Program-made: the position numbers and the translations under genes
Shown: positions 1-10,669 of the stretch, one piece after another
Layout of the letters: each line of letters starts with the position of its first letter
How positions within the stretch are numbered: the first letter of the stretch is position 1
The notes under the pieces: generated by a model
What the model saw: the letters and a program-made list of their open reading frames with translations, nothing else
Databases searched by the model: none
Told to the model about the DNA's origin: nothing
Origin: Caprella mutica
Lineage: Eukaryota; Arthropoda; Malacostraca; Amphipoda; Caprellidae
Length of the DNA stretch: 64,000 nucleotides
NCBI GenBank assembly: GCA_947561585.1
Contig: CANNZV010001192.1
Coordinates: 248,001 to 312,000, forward strand
Reading direction: 5' to 3'

Positions 1-106
1 TTTTCCCGCTGAGCATTTTTCCTTGTGGGCATTTTTCCAGTTGGCTTTTTTCAGGTGGGCATTATTGCTGCAGGTTTTTTTCCTGTGGGTTTCTTTCCGG
101 TCACCA
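1..106. repeat. Right end of a word-type MITE (word W1), cut by window edge
   Basis: Degenerate copies of the word GGAAAAATGCCCACA (seen as its complement, TGTGGGCATTTTTCC-like) repeat about every 16 bp. The array ends in CTTTCCGGTCACC at 106, the same tip as the element end at 2992. The other end lies outside the window. No gene is present. Confidence 0.7.
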
Positions 107-231
107 TTTCAGACGTATAATGTATAAAGTATTTGAGTACGTTCTCTATCAATTATCAAAATATATGCACACAGTTGTCGAACCTTTTCTTGAACTTGAT
201 TCAAAGGAATATAAATACACGTTACTTAGAT

Positions 232-346
232 TGAAATTTACCACGCGGTGAATTTACTATGCGGTGAATTGCGTTGCGAAAATTTACTAAACAGTGAATT
301 GAGTCCAAAAATTTTCCGCGCTGAATTGAGGGCGGTGCACTTACCT
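232..346. repeat. Terminal word array W2 (GCGGTGAATTTACC), solo end
   Basis: Several words of the form GCGGTGAATTTAC occur at about 16-bp spacing and finish in GAATTGAGGGCGGTGCAC. The same family supplies the ends at 10504-10594 and 46785-47760. Its orientation makes it a right end, and the matching left end is not in the window. Confidence 0.6.
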
Positions 347-1067
347 GTAATCTTCTATAGATATAATTAAAATTATTATTTAATGAACTATTGAACTAAT
401 TAACGGAAACATTTTATAGTTTTTTATTCTAAAGAAATATTTTTAGAATATAATGATTCAAATGCATCAATATATAGAGTATATATTCTGATATTCATCA
501 CATTTTATACCAAACTTTTTGGGAGCTAATATTTCAGTTAACTCCACAAGGAAAGTTATGACAAGTATTTTAAAAATTCATCTCCATTTTATTGACGGAA
601 AGGAATTTGCTCTGGGAAATATACACCATAATTCTAAGAAGACAGGAATATTTTTATTTTTCATCACCAAAGAGGATCATCGAGTCAAGATTTGAATGCA
701 AGACAATCCATAAAAGTATGACCGGAAATGTTTTTAGGGTATCAACTTAGAGCTCCCTTGTCTCTCAACATTAATGAAAATTGATTATAAAAAGTGTTTG
801 AAGGTCAATTTATGTCTGATATATGATACCGGTTTGAAAAAATTATATACGTTACATTGTATACCTTATAAATACATCAGCAATGTTTGACTCACGGATG
901 AGATTCCACTTTTACGGACATTATATTTTGTTTTATGAGATAGATACGCCTTAACTGTGTTTATTTTTGCACATGATTCCGTAATAATTTCATACACAAT
1001 TATAAAAAAAAATGGGAAGAGCGTTTACATTTTATCTCAAATAATTGGATATGACATCACAAATTAT

Positions 1068-1330
1068 TTGGGTCGAGGTTGAGGCACATACAATGTTTTG
1101 TCGAGGTCAAGTAAGCCTAGGTCGAGGTACATACAAATGTTGTTTTGAGATCAAATAGATCGAGGTCGAGGCACATACAATTTTTGGTCGAGGTCAAGGA
1201 AGTCTTGGTCGTGGTACATAAAACGTTCTGTAGAGATCAAATAGATCGAAATCGAGACATATAGAATGTTTGGTCGAGGTCAATTAAGTCTAGGTCGAGG
1301 AACATACAATGTTGTGTCGAGGTCCGTAGG
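1068..1330. repeat. Tandem repeat with GGTCGAGG core, about 60-bp period
   Basis: About five degenerate units carry GGTCGAGGCACATACAA and AGGTCAAGTAAGCCTAGG blocks. No coding frame runs through. The flanks (350-1067 and 1331-2357) are AT-rich, and I see no gene in them. Confidence 0.8.
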
Positions 1331-2357
1331 AATTGGTTCCGTACAGGTTAATTTCCGGTCAGTTTTTTAATCTGCTTTAATTTATAGTTAATAGGCCTTC
1401 GAATGAAAATGAAATAATGAAAATATTCGAAATCAATGAAGCTAGTTCGTGTTTTCTAATAAAAATTCATTTCTTTACTCATTGCTATTAATTAACTCTA
1501 TTCCGTAATAGGTTACTGAAATGCCGGTAAATAATGAAAATAATTGTGTAGTTGTGTTCTCTAATTTAGGCATCAGTATACTCTAAGTTAATTCCCATGT
1601 AATTAAAATGCATCAAATTGTAGCGTTTAATCGCCTAGCAATTTATTCATTAAAACAATTTCTCTCCTACCTCGTAATTCCCAATAATTGAATTCTACTC
1701 ATGTGAATGTTTCTAATTTGAATTGTTAATTTCTTCAATTATAGTTTAGGTGACTAGTAAATGAGAATAATTTGGATGTTTGCAGTTATAAAGTTTACAA
1801 CAACAATTCGGGATACTTATAATAGTTAATAGTCTGATCTACTGTCTATTACGAAAATTGTGATCTCCATTTTATCGTAATATATCATAATTTAGGACAT
1901 TATTGTCGGGATAGTCTGACCAAAAACGATGAACCAAAACCGTACAGGATAAATTATGATTTTTGTTCGTAGATAGATAAATTATCGGTTTACAGGAGAG
2001 TAACATTTATTAACAAATAAATCCTTATATGGTTACTCATACTGATATTTAGAATATTTATTGAAGAAGCTACATGATTGAATCTATTAATTACTGGATT
2101 TTATCGCCTACCCACTTATTAGTATTATTTTATTCCACTAAACCATTGCATTTAATTGCTAATGTCATCATAGGTAAATGATTTGAAAAGAAAAGCAAAA
2201 GGAAAGTTAATTATTAATCACAGTTTGATAATGAAATATAATATTTCATTACTGGTTCCAACTAAATTCTATGCAGATCAAATTGATTAATTGAACTCGG
2301 TGAAGAAAGTCCTTATAATAGCTGAGTATCACAGAGTGTGTCATAAAATTGATTCAC

Positions 2358-2992
2358 GGTTCCCGGAAAGAACTCCACAAGAAAGAAGCCCACAGAAAAA
2401 TTGCCAACAAGGAAAAATGCCCACAAGGAAAAAAGCCCACAGGTATAAAACCCTAAAGGAAAAAAGCCCACAACTACCTAATATTTATAATACAGAAAAC
2501 ATAAAGGTGTTTTAAATATGGGCATAAGTTAATTAACGGCAAATATCCCAAAATAAAATTGTTTTTTAATTTATTTTAGTACAAGATTTAACGTCAGCTT
2601 TTAGCCATTTCGACTACGTCGCCGACGTCAAAAAAATAAATTAGGAAAAAGGACTGGAAGAAGCAGTCAGAAAGGAAAGTAGCTCCATGAACAAAGTCCC
2701 TTTCCACCGTAGGAGACGAAGCGGCAAAATATAATTGAAATAGTAAAATGAAAATCACGGATAATTTTCAAAATTATACAGTAAAAAATTAAATTAAGCA
2801 AGTATACAAATAATTTTTGCGATGAAGGCTATCAAAATCAGACTTAGAGGACTAATTGAATATTTGTAACTTATGCCCTTATTTAAAATACCATCATGTT
2901 TTTCTGTATTCTAAAAATTATGCAGTTGTGGGTTTTTTCCTTGTGGGCATTTTTCCTTGTGGGCATTTTTTAGGACCTTCTTTCCGGTCACC
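2358..2992. mobile_element. Word-type MITE, family W1, 635 bp
   Basis: The ends are inverted copies: GGTTCCCGGAAAGAA at 2358 and the complement of GGTGACCGGAAAGAA at 2992. Inside each end, about 16-bp words with AAAAATGCCCACAAGG repeat two to five times. The centre (2580-2720) is unique sequence with no open frame of note. No clean target duplication is visible, so the exact borders are approximate. Confidence 0.65.
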
Positions 2993-4497
2993 ATTTATTT
3001 TATTGGGCATATCTTCATTCTTCATATACCATTCCATTTATTTAAGAAAGCTAAAAACAATATACTATTGTATTGAGTAGTTATTCATTAAGCCATATAA
3101 GCTCAATGTTTTTTCCATTTTCTTCATGTTTTTCATATTTTTTTCTTATGTGTTTTAACTTTTGTGAGATCATTAATAAACTTTTTGTTATTATTAGTAT
3201 AATAATTATGCGTAGCATTTCTACATTATTTTTTTTAAATCCCCCTCCTTTACGAAATATTTCGAAGCTGCCTATAGTGCAATAATGTACGAATTCTTAT
3301 TAATTGTTATTATCTATTCATTTCATTAATACTCCTAATGCATAAATATCCGAAAGAGAAAAAGAATAATAATTCAGTTTTGCATGTCAATCGTATATTT
3401 AATATTATAATTAAATTATGTATATAATAGTTCCGATCAAAATTATTATAGCTTATAGAGAATTTTAAATTAATATTTTCGATGTTTATACTCTATAAAT
3501 AATAACCTAATACATATATCTATATATATATATTTATATTCCAGGTGGTGAAGAAAATACATAATTAGAAAGGAAATTTACTTTCCTTTACACACGTAAT
3601 GTTGGTTGGAAGAAGGTGAGGTTGGAATTAGGCTCATTTTTCTCATTCTTGTCTAATCTCATGAGCGAAATTATTTCAAATAAGGGGTTCATAAATCTTA
3701 AATATCATTAACTGGAAAAAATATGATCGTGAAACTTCATAATGAAGCGATCGAATTTGACCACCAATAGATCTGCTACAGCAAAATAGGCAAGATTTTA
3801 AAGTTCTTTATATAGTATCACCCTTTATACTAATAAACAGTGTATATTTTATACACTGATGGTCGGTTGGTTGGTTTGTTGATTGAAAGAAAAATGTCAC
3901 CCTTTAACATTTAGATACGATATAATTCCATGACTTATATGATTGTCAGGATAAGAAAATGAGAGAGGTACGGATAATAAAAAAGATACGGGTAACAAAG
4001 AAGCCAGGTTTTCTAAAAAATAGTGGAAACTAAAAAATATGGATACAAATAATATCGAAATTGAAAAGAAATTTGAGCTTTCTCCTTTAAAAATCCAATA
4101 ATACTTATAAATACAGTCCATAATTTTCAACAGGTAATACACTATATAAGAATCTTGATAACCAAAATTTGAATAAGAAAAAAAAAAACAATTCCGAAAA
4201 ACAAAATAAAATCCGAATATTTGTTTATAAAATCTCATTATTTTAAAATAATTAAGAATTTATTTTCCGACATTTTTGACGGGAAAGTCACTAGTAACAA
4301 TACTATATTCTGCAATAAAATGTAGTGACATAATTAATTTTTTTATGAGCTTTATGCAGTTTTCTTCAAAATGCCACAGTAGGTAAATTGGATTAAACAA
4401 ATTCCTAAATAAACGAGCATTATGAGAGATAATGACAGTATAGATATTTCATTTTCTAAATATTTTCCTAAGATTTGTTTCAGCATCAGATACTCAC
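2993..4497. other. No gene recognised (AT-rich)
   Basis: Simple AT-rich DNA with short TA runs near 3520. A 113-codon minus frame at 3897-4238 is rich in F, Y and S and looks like translated AT-rich DNA, so it is not called. Confidence 0.5.
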
Positions 4498-4552
4498 CAG
4501 GGCAACCAACAGAGAGAATAAACGAAAACACTGTTACTGTCACTCTGATCAT
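4498..4552 (-). CDS. Possible first coding exon: signal peptide then 5' splice site
   Basis: Reading from ATG at 4552 leftward, 18 codons give a short N-terminus (MIRV) followed by a hydrophobic run (TVTVFSFILSVG) and Cys-Pro, which is the shape of a secretory signal peptide. The frame then meets CCTG|GTGAGTA at 4498/4497, a near-perfect 5' splice site, leaving one base of the next codon (phase 1). This would be exon 1 of a small secreted or membrane protein running off to the left. No convincing second exon was found between 1 and 4497. The frame stays open past the splice site by chance. The call rests on the signal-like composition plus the donor, with no homology recognised. It could instead be an internal exon or chance. 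Confidence 0.35.
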
Positions 4553-5335
4553 ATGTGTAAAATTAATATTCTATAAAGGACGAAAAGGTCATAAATTACT
4601 TCACTGCTCACATGAATGCAATGCGTCTTTATTTTCTTCGCAATACAAAAATACCTATTGAACTTTTGATACAAAAATACTGATAACGGTTTTAGCACTT
4701 ATTGAAGGGGATATTCTAACTAAATAATAATTCACTAAATGTAAGCATCGATCAGAAAATGATAGAGTTTACAGTCAAAAATGAAAACAATACGAACGCC
4801 ATACACCTTTTCTGAAAGTCATAGTTTGTAATTGCCATCAAAATAAGCTCCCCATTTTTTAAGCTTGATTGTTAATTTCGATCAAAGGAAATTTTAAACT
4901 ACTTCACAAAGCGTTCAAAGAGCATACAAATTAGGGAACATTGTTCGTAATGTGTTTTCCTTTATAAATAATTCTTCACTGCTCAAAATGTTTAGTGTTG
5001 AAATTCAAGAATAGGAGGTACATTAATTTCATATTACGGTATTAGATAATTCTTCCATAATTATCATGTTAGATGATTCTGAGTTAGGATTTTATTTTAT
5101 TCCCAAGGCTGAGTAAGAAATAATATGAATGGAAAAAAGAAAGATCAAGAAAGCTATAACTTGGCCGATCGACAGTTAAATGAGGACCTATATTAGTCTT
5201 CAGCAGTTCTACCATAATTTTTTCTCGGGTGAAGTTTATACTGCTCTACACAAAGTTATTTATACTGTTACAAACAAATAACTGATCGTTTTCTCTATTC
5301 AACAGAATACATTCGGAATTTGAATATCCAAATGA
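4553..5335. other. No gene recognised
   Basis: AT-rich sequence. A minus-strand frame of about 43 codons near 5100-5230 starts with ATG but has no acceptor or donor support and is not called. Confidence 0.4.
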
Positions 5336-5344
5336 TTCAACGTA

Positions 5345-6330
5345 GTTTCTAGGTATATTTCACCCCGGTATATTCCACCCTGGTATATTCCACTCCGGTA
5401 TATTCTACCCTAGGTATATTCCACCCCTGTGACAATACTTATTTGGGTGACAATAAAAACTCAAAAAAATTAATTTTAGATGGTCATTTGTTAAATAATT
5501 CGTACTGATGAAAAAATAACTCAGACTTTATCCTGAGACATTTGGTCAATATTTAGAGGTAGCTAAGTCAATTGAAATTTTATCGAAATAAAATTTGCAA
5601 ATATTCTTAATGTGGAAGTTTATTTCAAAGTTTACGTGTTAAAAGAGTTAATAATAATTCCTTTTTAACATGAAACTTCACATGTGCTCCTACAACAATG
5701 GTTTGATGATATATGGAAAGGGTCGACAGGCCGAGACAACCCATTCAATGTTTTTGCTTTTTGCCTTTAAGCTGCTGTTTTGGATTCTAAAATCAAATTC
5801 CTCGTGATCAAGATCTCTCAATGTAAAAAAGTCAATAATCTTCCAGTCTGTGCCATCTAAATTCCTGGTTTAAAAAAAACATGTAAAACAAATCCTTCGG
5901 TCAAAAACCACCATTTTTACAACAAGAAGTTCAAATGCCAAAATCAAAATGAAATAAATATAACAGTAAATACTATATAACATCATCTTACAATTAATAT
6001 TGCTGTTGTGTTGACGATAGGGAAGAAAATAAGCTTGAGATTGAAAATCTAAATACCTCAACTGATAGTTGCATTCACACAGCTTTTCTTTCTGCTGTTT
6101 TGTCACATGTGTAGTGAAAAATTTAAAGCTTATGATTAGCCAGCGAAAGGTTAAATTTGATACAGTGAAAATGCAATTTACCTAGTAATACATATAATAT
6201 TAATAAATGACTAATATTAACAACTAAGCAAACCTAACCCGTAAAGTGGGGTGGAATTAACCGGGGTGGAATATACCTAAGGTGGAATATACCTGTGTGA
6301 AATTTACCGGGGTGGAATATACCGGTCACC
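5345..6330. mobile_element. Word-type MITE, family W3 (GGTATATTCCACCCC), 986 bp, 9-bp TSD
   Basis: Five or so copies of the 15-bp word GGTATATTCCACCCC stand at the left end, and their complements stand at the right end, which finishes in ACCGGTCACC. The direct repeat TTCAACGTA flanks it at 5336-5344 and 6331-6339, a 9-bp target duplication. The right copy overlaps the donor site of the neighbouring minus-strand exon. The interior has no transposase frame, so the element is non-autonomous. A 9-bp duplication is typical of Mutator-like transposons, but assignment to that group is inference. Confidence 0.9.
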
Positions 6331-6340
6331 TTCAACGTAC

Positions 6341-6487
6341 CTTGGCTGGTGAATGTTCAATTCCCCCAACATTGGGTGGAGCATAGGATGCAAATGGAGA
6401 TGGGGGAGGAGCTAAGGGAGAGGCTCCCATAGTTGGAGCAACCGGAGAGGATTGATTGTCTGTTACTCCACTTGGAGTTCGTGAAAG
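6341..6487 (-). CDS. Internal exon, Pro/Ser-rich protein segment
   Basis: On the minus strand a strong pyrimidine tract and acceptor (TTTTTCTCTTTCTAG) precede base 6487, and a consensus donor AAG|GTACGT follows base 6341. The 147-nt exon holds 49 open codons in phase 0 and 49 residues of low complexity: LSRTPSGVTDNQSS near the start, then APPPSPFASYAPPN, ending EHSPAK. The second frame stops early and the third stops near the end. The composition (GC-rich, P/S/A-rich) differs sharply from the surrounding AT-rich DNA. It looks like a disordered linker in a regulatory or scaffold protein, and I do not recognise the family. It cannot be joined in phase to the 10195-10229 exon, so it is either an alternative exon of that gene or part of another. 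It sits between a MITE touching its donor and a foldback element 68 bp beyond its acceptor. Confidence 0.75.
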
Positions 6488-6555
6488 CTAGAAAGAGAAA
6501 AACTTGATTTACTCTTATATATTGTGGAGTTTGTACTTGGTGACAGTTAAAAATA

Positions 6556-7474
6556 CGAGAGAAAAGTAAACCTCTGCAACTTCAACCATTTCATTGTGAA
6601 AATTAAATCGAACATATCATTTTGAAGCTGAGAAGTTGAAGTTTCATTAATTTGCTTTAGTTTTTTCAAATAGAGATCTTAATAGAAGCTCCCTCTGTAT
6701 TCAAACATTCTTGCATTTTCTTAATTAAGCTCCACGATGCTTGCAGCGCAGAGAGTGGCCACATTAATCTCTTGAGTTTTTGCCGGTGTTTTGTTCTTCA
6801 GATTTTACCAGTGATGTGACTCAAGTTGTAGTAGAATCTATTTTTCAAATACCAACAGAGGAAAAAATATCTGGCTAGAGAACTCACGGGCCAGTCAACA
6901 TCGCAAACTCTTAAAACCAATCGGATAGGAAACTCCTGCATAAGAACAGCTATCGATTGCCTTACAGTGCACTTGGTGCATCTAGTGATTCAGAAGATTA
7001 TTTCTCCAAATTTTTGGGTGGAAGATGTCTTCTAACATTTTGCTGCAGAACTCCGAATTGACTGCAACTGCTTTGTCTATATCCTCTTCTTTTGTTATTA
7101 GGCCAGAATTTCTTTACCAATTGATTTCAAGAATTGGCGATGTAGACTAGCCGCAACATTCACCAGATCTAACACAACAAGACTTTTTCCTCTTCGGAAA
7201 TTTGCACGACTGTCCACATCACTGCAAGATCTGAAGAGGAATATATCGGCAGAAATTCAAGAAATTAATGTGGCCTCACTTTGCGATGTAAAGCAAGCAG
7301 CGTGGAGTTTAAAAATATGCAATAATGTTTAAAAGCAGAGGGAACCCATATCAAGATCACTATTTTCAAAACAAAGGTGTAATAGTAATAAAACTTAAAC
7401 TTCTCAGCTTTATAATGTGTGTTTTCATTGTGATAATAAAATTGTCGAAGTTACAGTGGTTTACCATTCTCCCG
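6556..7474. mobile_element. Foldback Tc/mariner-like element with ~290-bp inverted arms
   Basis: The tips CGAGAGAAAAGTAAACC and the complement of CGGGAGAATGGTAAACC are bounded by TA on both sides (6554-6555 and 7475-7476). The arms 6556-6850 and 7185-7474 are diverged inverted copies of each other. The right arm, read on plus, carries a transposase C-terminal relic with an SPDLTQQDFFLF block (7160-7200), the third catalytic Asp region of IS630/Tc1-mariner enzymes, followed by stops. The left arm carries the same region on minus. The element is non-functional and looks like a palindromic derivative of an autonomous transposon. Confidence 0.8.
7153..7332 (+). pseudogene. IS630/Tc1-mariner transposase C-terminal relic
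   Basis: The plus-strand frame gives SPDLTQQDFFLFGNLHD followed by an interrupted tail (QDLKRNISAEIQEIN-like after a frame slip). In the family this block reads xSPDLTPxDFFLWG and holds the last D of the DDD/E triad. Stops and a shift make it non-coding. An inverted, more decayed copy lies in the left arm of the same element. Confidence 0.7.
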
Positions 7475-7476
7475 TA

Positions 7477-7817
7477 ATAAATTGTTAATTATTATTATTC
7501 TTATTGATTTATAAAATGATATACATTTTAATGATTGAATCTACAGCATTAAATCATAGTTTATATTTTACATTCAACATTGAACCAATTTAATAAATAT
7601 TCCATAAGGACGTGTGCAAAACTTCATTCATATCCGATCACAAAAAATAACTTTTACAGTCTGCTTAACTTGAATATTCAATACAGACTTTTAACATTTT
7701 TGATTGAATCTAATATAATTTGATAAAAAAAATAATTCAAAATATCAATAGCGCAGCATTCAATATTTCTAACCACAATTAAATAAATGAACGTCGCTTC
7801 AGGTTTGATATTGTTTA
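7477..7817. other. No gene recognised
   Basis: AT-rich spacer between the foldback element and the mariner. No repeats or exon signals were noticed. Confidence 0.5.
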
Positions 7818-7819
7818 TA

Positions 7820-9117
7820 CAGGGTGCGGAGAAAGTCCCCGCTCATATAAAAATGTTAATTTAATGAGTTGTGATGGATGAAATAAAACAAAACTAATCA
7901 CACAATATCTCAATAAACCCATTTAACAGTTCTACCAATTATTTTTCAATATGACTACCATTGGCGGCGATTACTCTCTCGAGTCTACCTCTGAAACTCT
8001 TTACTGCGGCACGGAATGTTTCTTGGGAGATTTTGGTCCATTGTCACTCGAGAGACTTCTTCAGAGTTTCCGTACTATCATGAGCTGTAACGCACTCTTC
8101 CTTCTCCAAGATAGACCACACATAAGAGTCCAGAGGGTTCAGTTCCAACGATGAAAGAGGATGTAATTCCTTCCTCCAAATCGCAGGAAAGTGACGCTCA
8201 CACCAATCCTGAATCTTGTTCGCTGTGTGCGAGAGCGCACCGTCCTGTTGAAAGGTAAAAGGTCTGTTCTTGAAGTGCTTCTTCATCTCGATTTGTCCTG
8301 GAGTCAAAATATCCTCGATATACGATTTTGCGTTAACTTTAGCGCCTAGTTTGACGAAAATGAGAGGAGATCTCCAACTCTCAGAGTTGGCAACCCAAAC
8401 CATCACAGTGGCAGGCTTGTGGCGACGGAAAGTAGTCTTTACGGATGGAGGGATACTGTCAGCACTTTTTGCCAAAATTTAGTCGCTCTGGGATTAAAAT
8501 TTGGCCTACACAGTGAATATTTTTTCTTCCGAAAAGATGATCTCACCAGCCTGCGTGCCATCTTTCATTGTATTCCAAAGAATTTTTGATCTGTCCAGTC
8601 TCTTCTGTTTCTGCAAGTCCGTGAGCTGTTGCATGTTGGTCATTTTGAAGAAAGACAACTTGAGGTCTTCTTTGATGATGGTTCCCACACTTTTTTCGTC
8701 GATATCTATACGCTTAGCCATCTTTCTCATGCTTCGTTTGGGGTTCCTCCTTATCCGCTCCCTTATGGCTTTGATTTTGGTTTGAGTGCGTGCAGTGCGA
8801 GGTCGTCCACACCTGGGTCGATTACCTGTTGTCTCCAGTTCTTGGTAGCGTTAAACAGCATCCCTAACAGTCGATTTCGGTGCTTTTAACAGCTTAACAA
8901 TCTCTGGGTTTGTCTTCCCCGCGCAGTGTAGCTGAATAATAGCCTCACGTTGACTCATTTTTACAAAAGTCAATGTAAATCTATTAAATTTTAGACCTGG
9001 AATATTAAAGTAGATGATTATAGGAATAGAATGAGATGTAAATGGATAAATTCAGTAAATAAATAACATCTTTAATTCAAAAAATGAAATTTGATCAGGG
9101 AATTTCTCCGCACCCTG
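7820..9117 (-). mobile_element. Full-length mariner (maT / DD37D type), 1298 bp
   Basis: Terminal inverted repeats start CAGGGTGCGGAGAAA at both ends (complement at the right) and are flanked by TA at 7818-7819 and 9118-9119. A transposase relic of family length fills the interior on the minus strand. Both ends are intact, so the copy could in principle still be recognised in trans, but it cannot make a working enzyme. Confidence 0.95.
7939..8958 (-). pseudogene. Mariner (maT-type) transposase, dead copy
   Basis: One uninterrupted register of 340 codons runs from ATG at 8958 to TAA at 7939, with no frameshift but five internal stops: one in the N-terminal helix-turn-helix region (after RDAV), three clustered after EEKIFTV around 8476-8510, and one after KKSLE near 8041. 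Recognisable family blocks in order are an N-terminal HTH, the GRPRTARTQ linker, FSEEKIFTV (first catalytic region), TVMVWVANS, FQQDGALSHTANK (second Asp present), and SLELNPLDSYVWSILE (third region). The first and third catalytic Asp positions are Glu here (family FSDEKIF and SPDLNP), so catalysis would be lost even without the stops. The spacing fits the DD37D group known from insects and crustaceans. Confidence 0.92.
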
Positions 9118-9457
9118 TACAGTGTACAATATACATTTGAAAAATTTGTTTCACTATATTTTCATCCTTTGTGAAATATAGTTTGTATCTTCTTGCAGAA
9201 ACGAAATCCTAATTAGTATTCATAAGTTTTAATCAATACAAATTTTTTAGAAAGTTTGTAAGACGTTCTAAAAGCAAATTAAAGTTTTTTTTAAATATAT
9301 AATAAATCAAAGTGATAGATACTTTTCTAAAATAAATTTATCTTCGGTTGGTTTAGTAAGAAAGCAAGCAATACTTCATCACTCTTGCAATCTCTAGTTA
9401 ACTTTTATCTCTTCATTTGATATAACTAAACATTAGCACTCACTATCACACGAGCCT

Positions 9458-9510
9458 TTATTGCTCTAGCCGCTGCACTCTTATTGGAACATCAGACTCG
9501 CCATAAGATT
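9458..9510 (-). CDS. Putative terminal coding exon of minus-strand gene
   Basis: The acceptor TTTACGTTCACAG precedes base 9510. The frame begins with two bases (AA) and runs SYGESDVPIRVQRLEQ to TAA at 9458-9460. The upstream exon 10195-10229 ends with one base (G), so the junction makes GAA and the two exons join in phase. An AATAAA overlaps the stop codon (minus strand, about 9457-9462), and a GTGAGT follows downstream. The peptide is charged and not AT-biased. I do not recognise the protein. The MITE and mariner cluster to the left lies downstream of this stop. Confidence 0.55.
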
Positions 9511-9771
9511 CTGTGAACGTAAAGGAAAATCGTAAATTTGTTATTTGGAAATAAAATTAATGTCATTTGCGAATGAGTAAATTTTTCACATAATTAACTC
9601 TAATATAACTTTTTTCATCCTAGATGAGAAATGTTTATGTTACCAAACAAAATATAATGACATTAATACTAATTCTAACCTCATAAGGAAGAAATAAAGG
9701 GACCTCACTTTATATTCCCTAAGCTGGACATGAGATAGTGTACACTTCACGTCATTCATTATGAAGATCAC

Positions 9772-9975
9772 AAAAGAAAGAGAGTCCCTGTGATGTTGTA
9801 CTATCAGAGAAATGAGTCATTGTGCTGATGTACTATCAGAGAAAAGAATTACTGTGATAATAAACTATCAGAGAAAAGAATCAATGTGATGATCTCCTAT
9901 AAGAGTAAAGAGTAACTGTGCTAATGTACTGTCAGGGAAAAGAGTTACTGTGATGATATCTCATAGGAGAAAATG
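9772..9975. repeat. Diverged block of the 32-bp satellite
   Basis: About six units with the cores ACTATCAGAGAAA and TCACTGTGATGAT, more decayed than the large arrays at 21884-23590 and 35503-36770. It lies inside the intron between the minus-strand exons at 9510 and 10195. Confidence 0.85.
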
Positions 9976-10194
9976 GCCATCTTTTGATTTTAAATGCATA
10001 AATCATGTAGGTTTCAGCACAACACGTTCATCAAGAATGTTACTGAAATATATTGAATAGAGTCAATTGGTTCTTACCTGGTATATGTGAATATTATCAC
10101 TGAGATTGGAAAGAAAAAGTTTAGGCATGAGAAGCGCAACTGCGTAAACTTTGCGCAACACATGCTGCTGCGGTGGCCAGACTTCTCTGCATAC

Positions 10195-10229
10195 CTCCAG
10201 GTTGTTTTACTTGTAGTAACTGTTGCTCT
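10195..10229 (-). CDS. Putative 35-nt internal exon of minus-strand gene
   Basis: The acceptor TTTGATTCTTCCAG ends at 10230 and the donor GGAG|GTATGC follows 10195. The exon reads one base, then EQQLLQVKQPG, then one base, so it enters in phase 2 and leaves in phase 1 into the 9458-9510 exon. If the donor is not used, the same frame stays open for a further 24 codons to TAA (ending SLRSCASHA), so a longer terminal exon is an alternative. The Gln-rich peptide is not diagnostic of a family. The upstream exon (phase 2 end) was not found in the window. Confidence 0.5.
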
Positions 10230-10503
10230 CTGGAAGAATCAAACAAATGATTAACTGCAGGTAATTGGAATCATTATTATAAGAGCATACTTTTTCTTAG
10301 TGTAAACGTAAAGGTAAATGAAATATCTACTCCTAAATTGGTACAATCATGGTTTTGGTAAATAAAAGGAAAACATAAATAGTATATAGGTATATTGAGT
10401 TAGAAATGCCAAAATGTGATTTCAGTATTAAACAGAATTCTAAACATCAATAAGTATTTGATGTTTTTTATGAAATACTATTAATATATAAATTTTAATA
10501 TCT

Positions 10504-10594
10504 CCCGCCCTCAATTCAATCCTGGAAATTTCACAGCATTCAATTCATCTCATAAGTTCTCCGCAACTCAATTCACAGCGTGGTAACTTCACCA
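10504..10594. repeat. Left end of a W2-type word MITE
   Basis: CCGCCCTCAATTCAATCC is followed by CTCAATTCACAGCG-type words and GGTAACTTCACC. It matches the left end at 46785 in word and in the adjoining sequence (a TCAAAATATA stretch). The right end is missing, probably replaced by the repeat block that begins near 10670. Confidence 0.6.
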
Positions 10595-10669
10595 GAAGAA
10601 TCATTTAATTCAAAATATAATAGTAATACAAAAATACTTTTAATAAAACAAAGGTTTCACCGTATCAGC

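Noticed and set aside
3897..4238. 113-codon minus-strand open frame
   Set aside because: Composition (F, Y, S, I rich) is that of translated AT-rich DNA; no splice sites or family motif.
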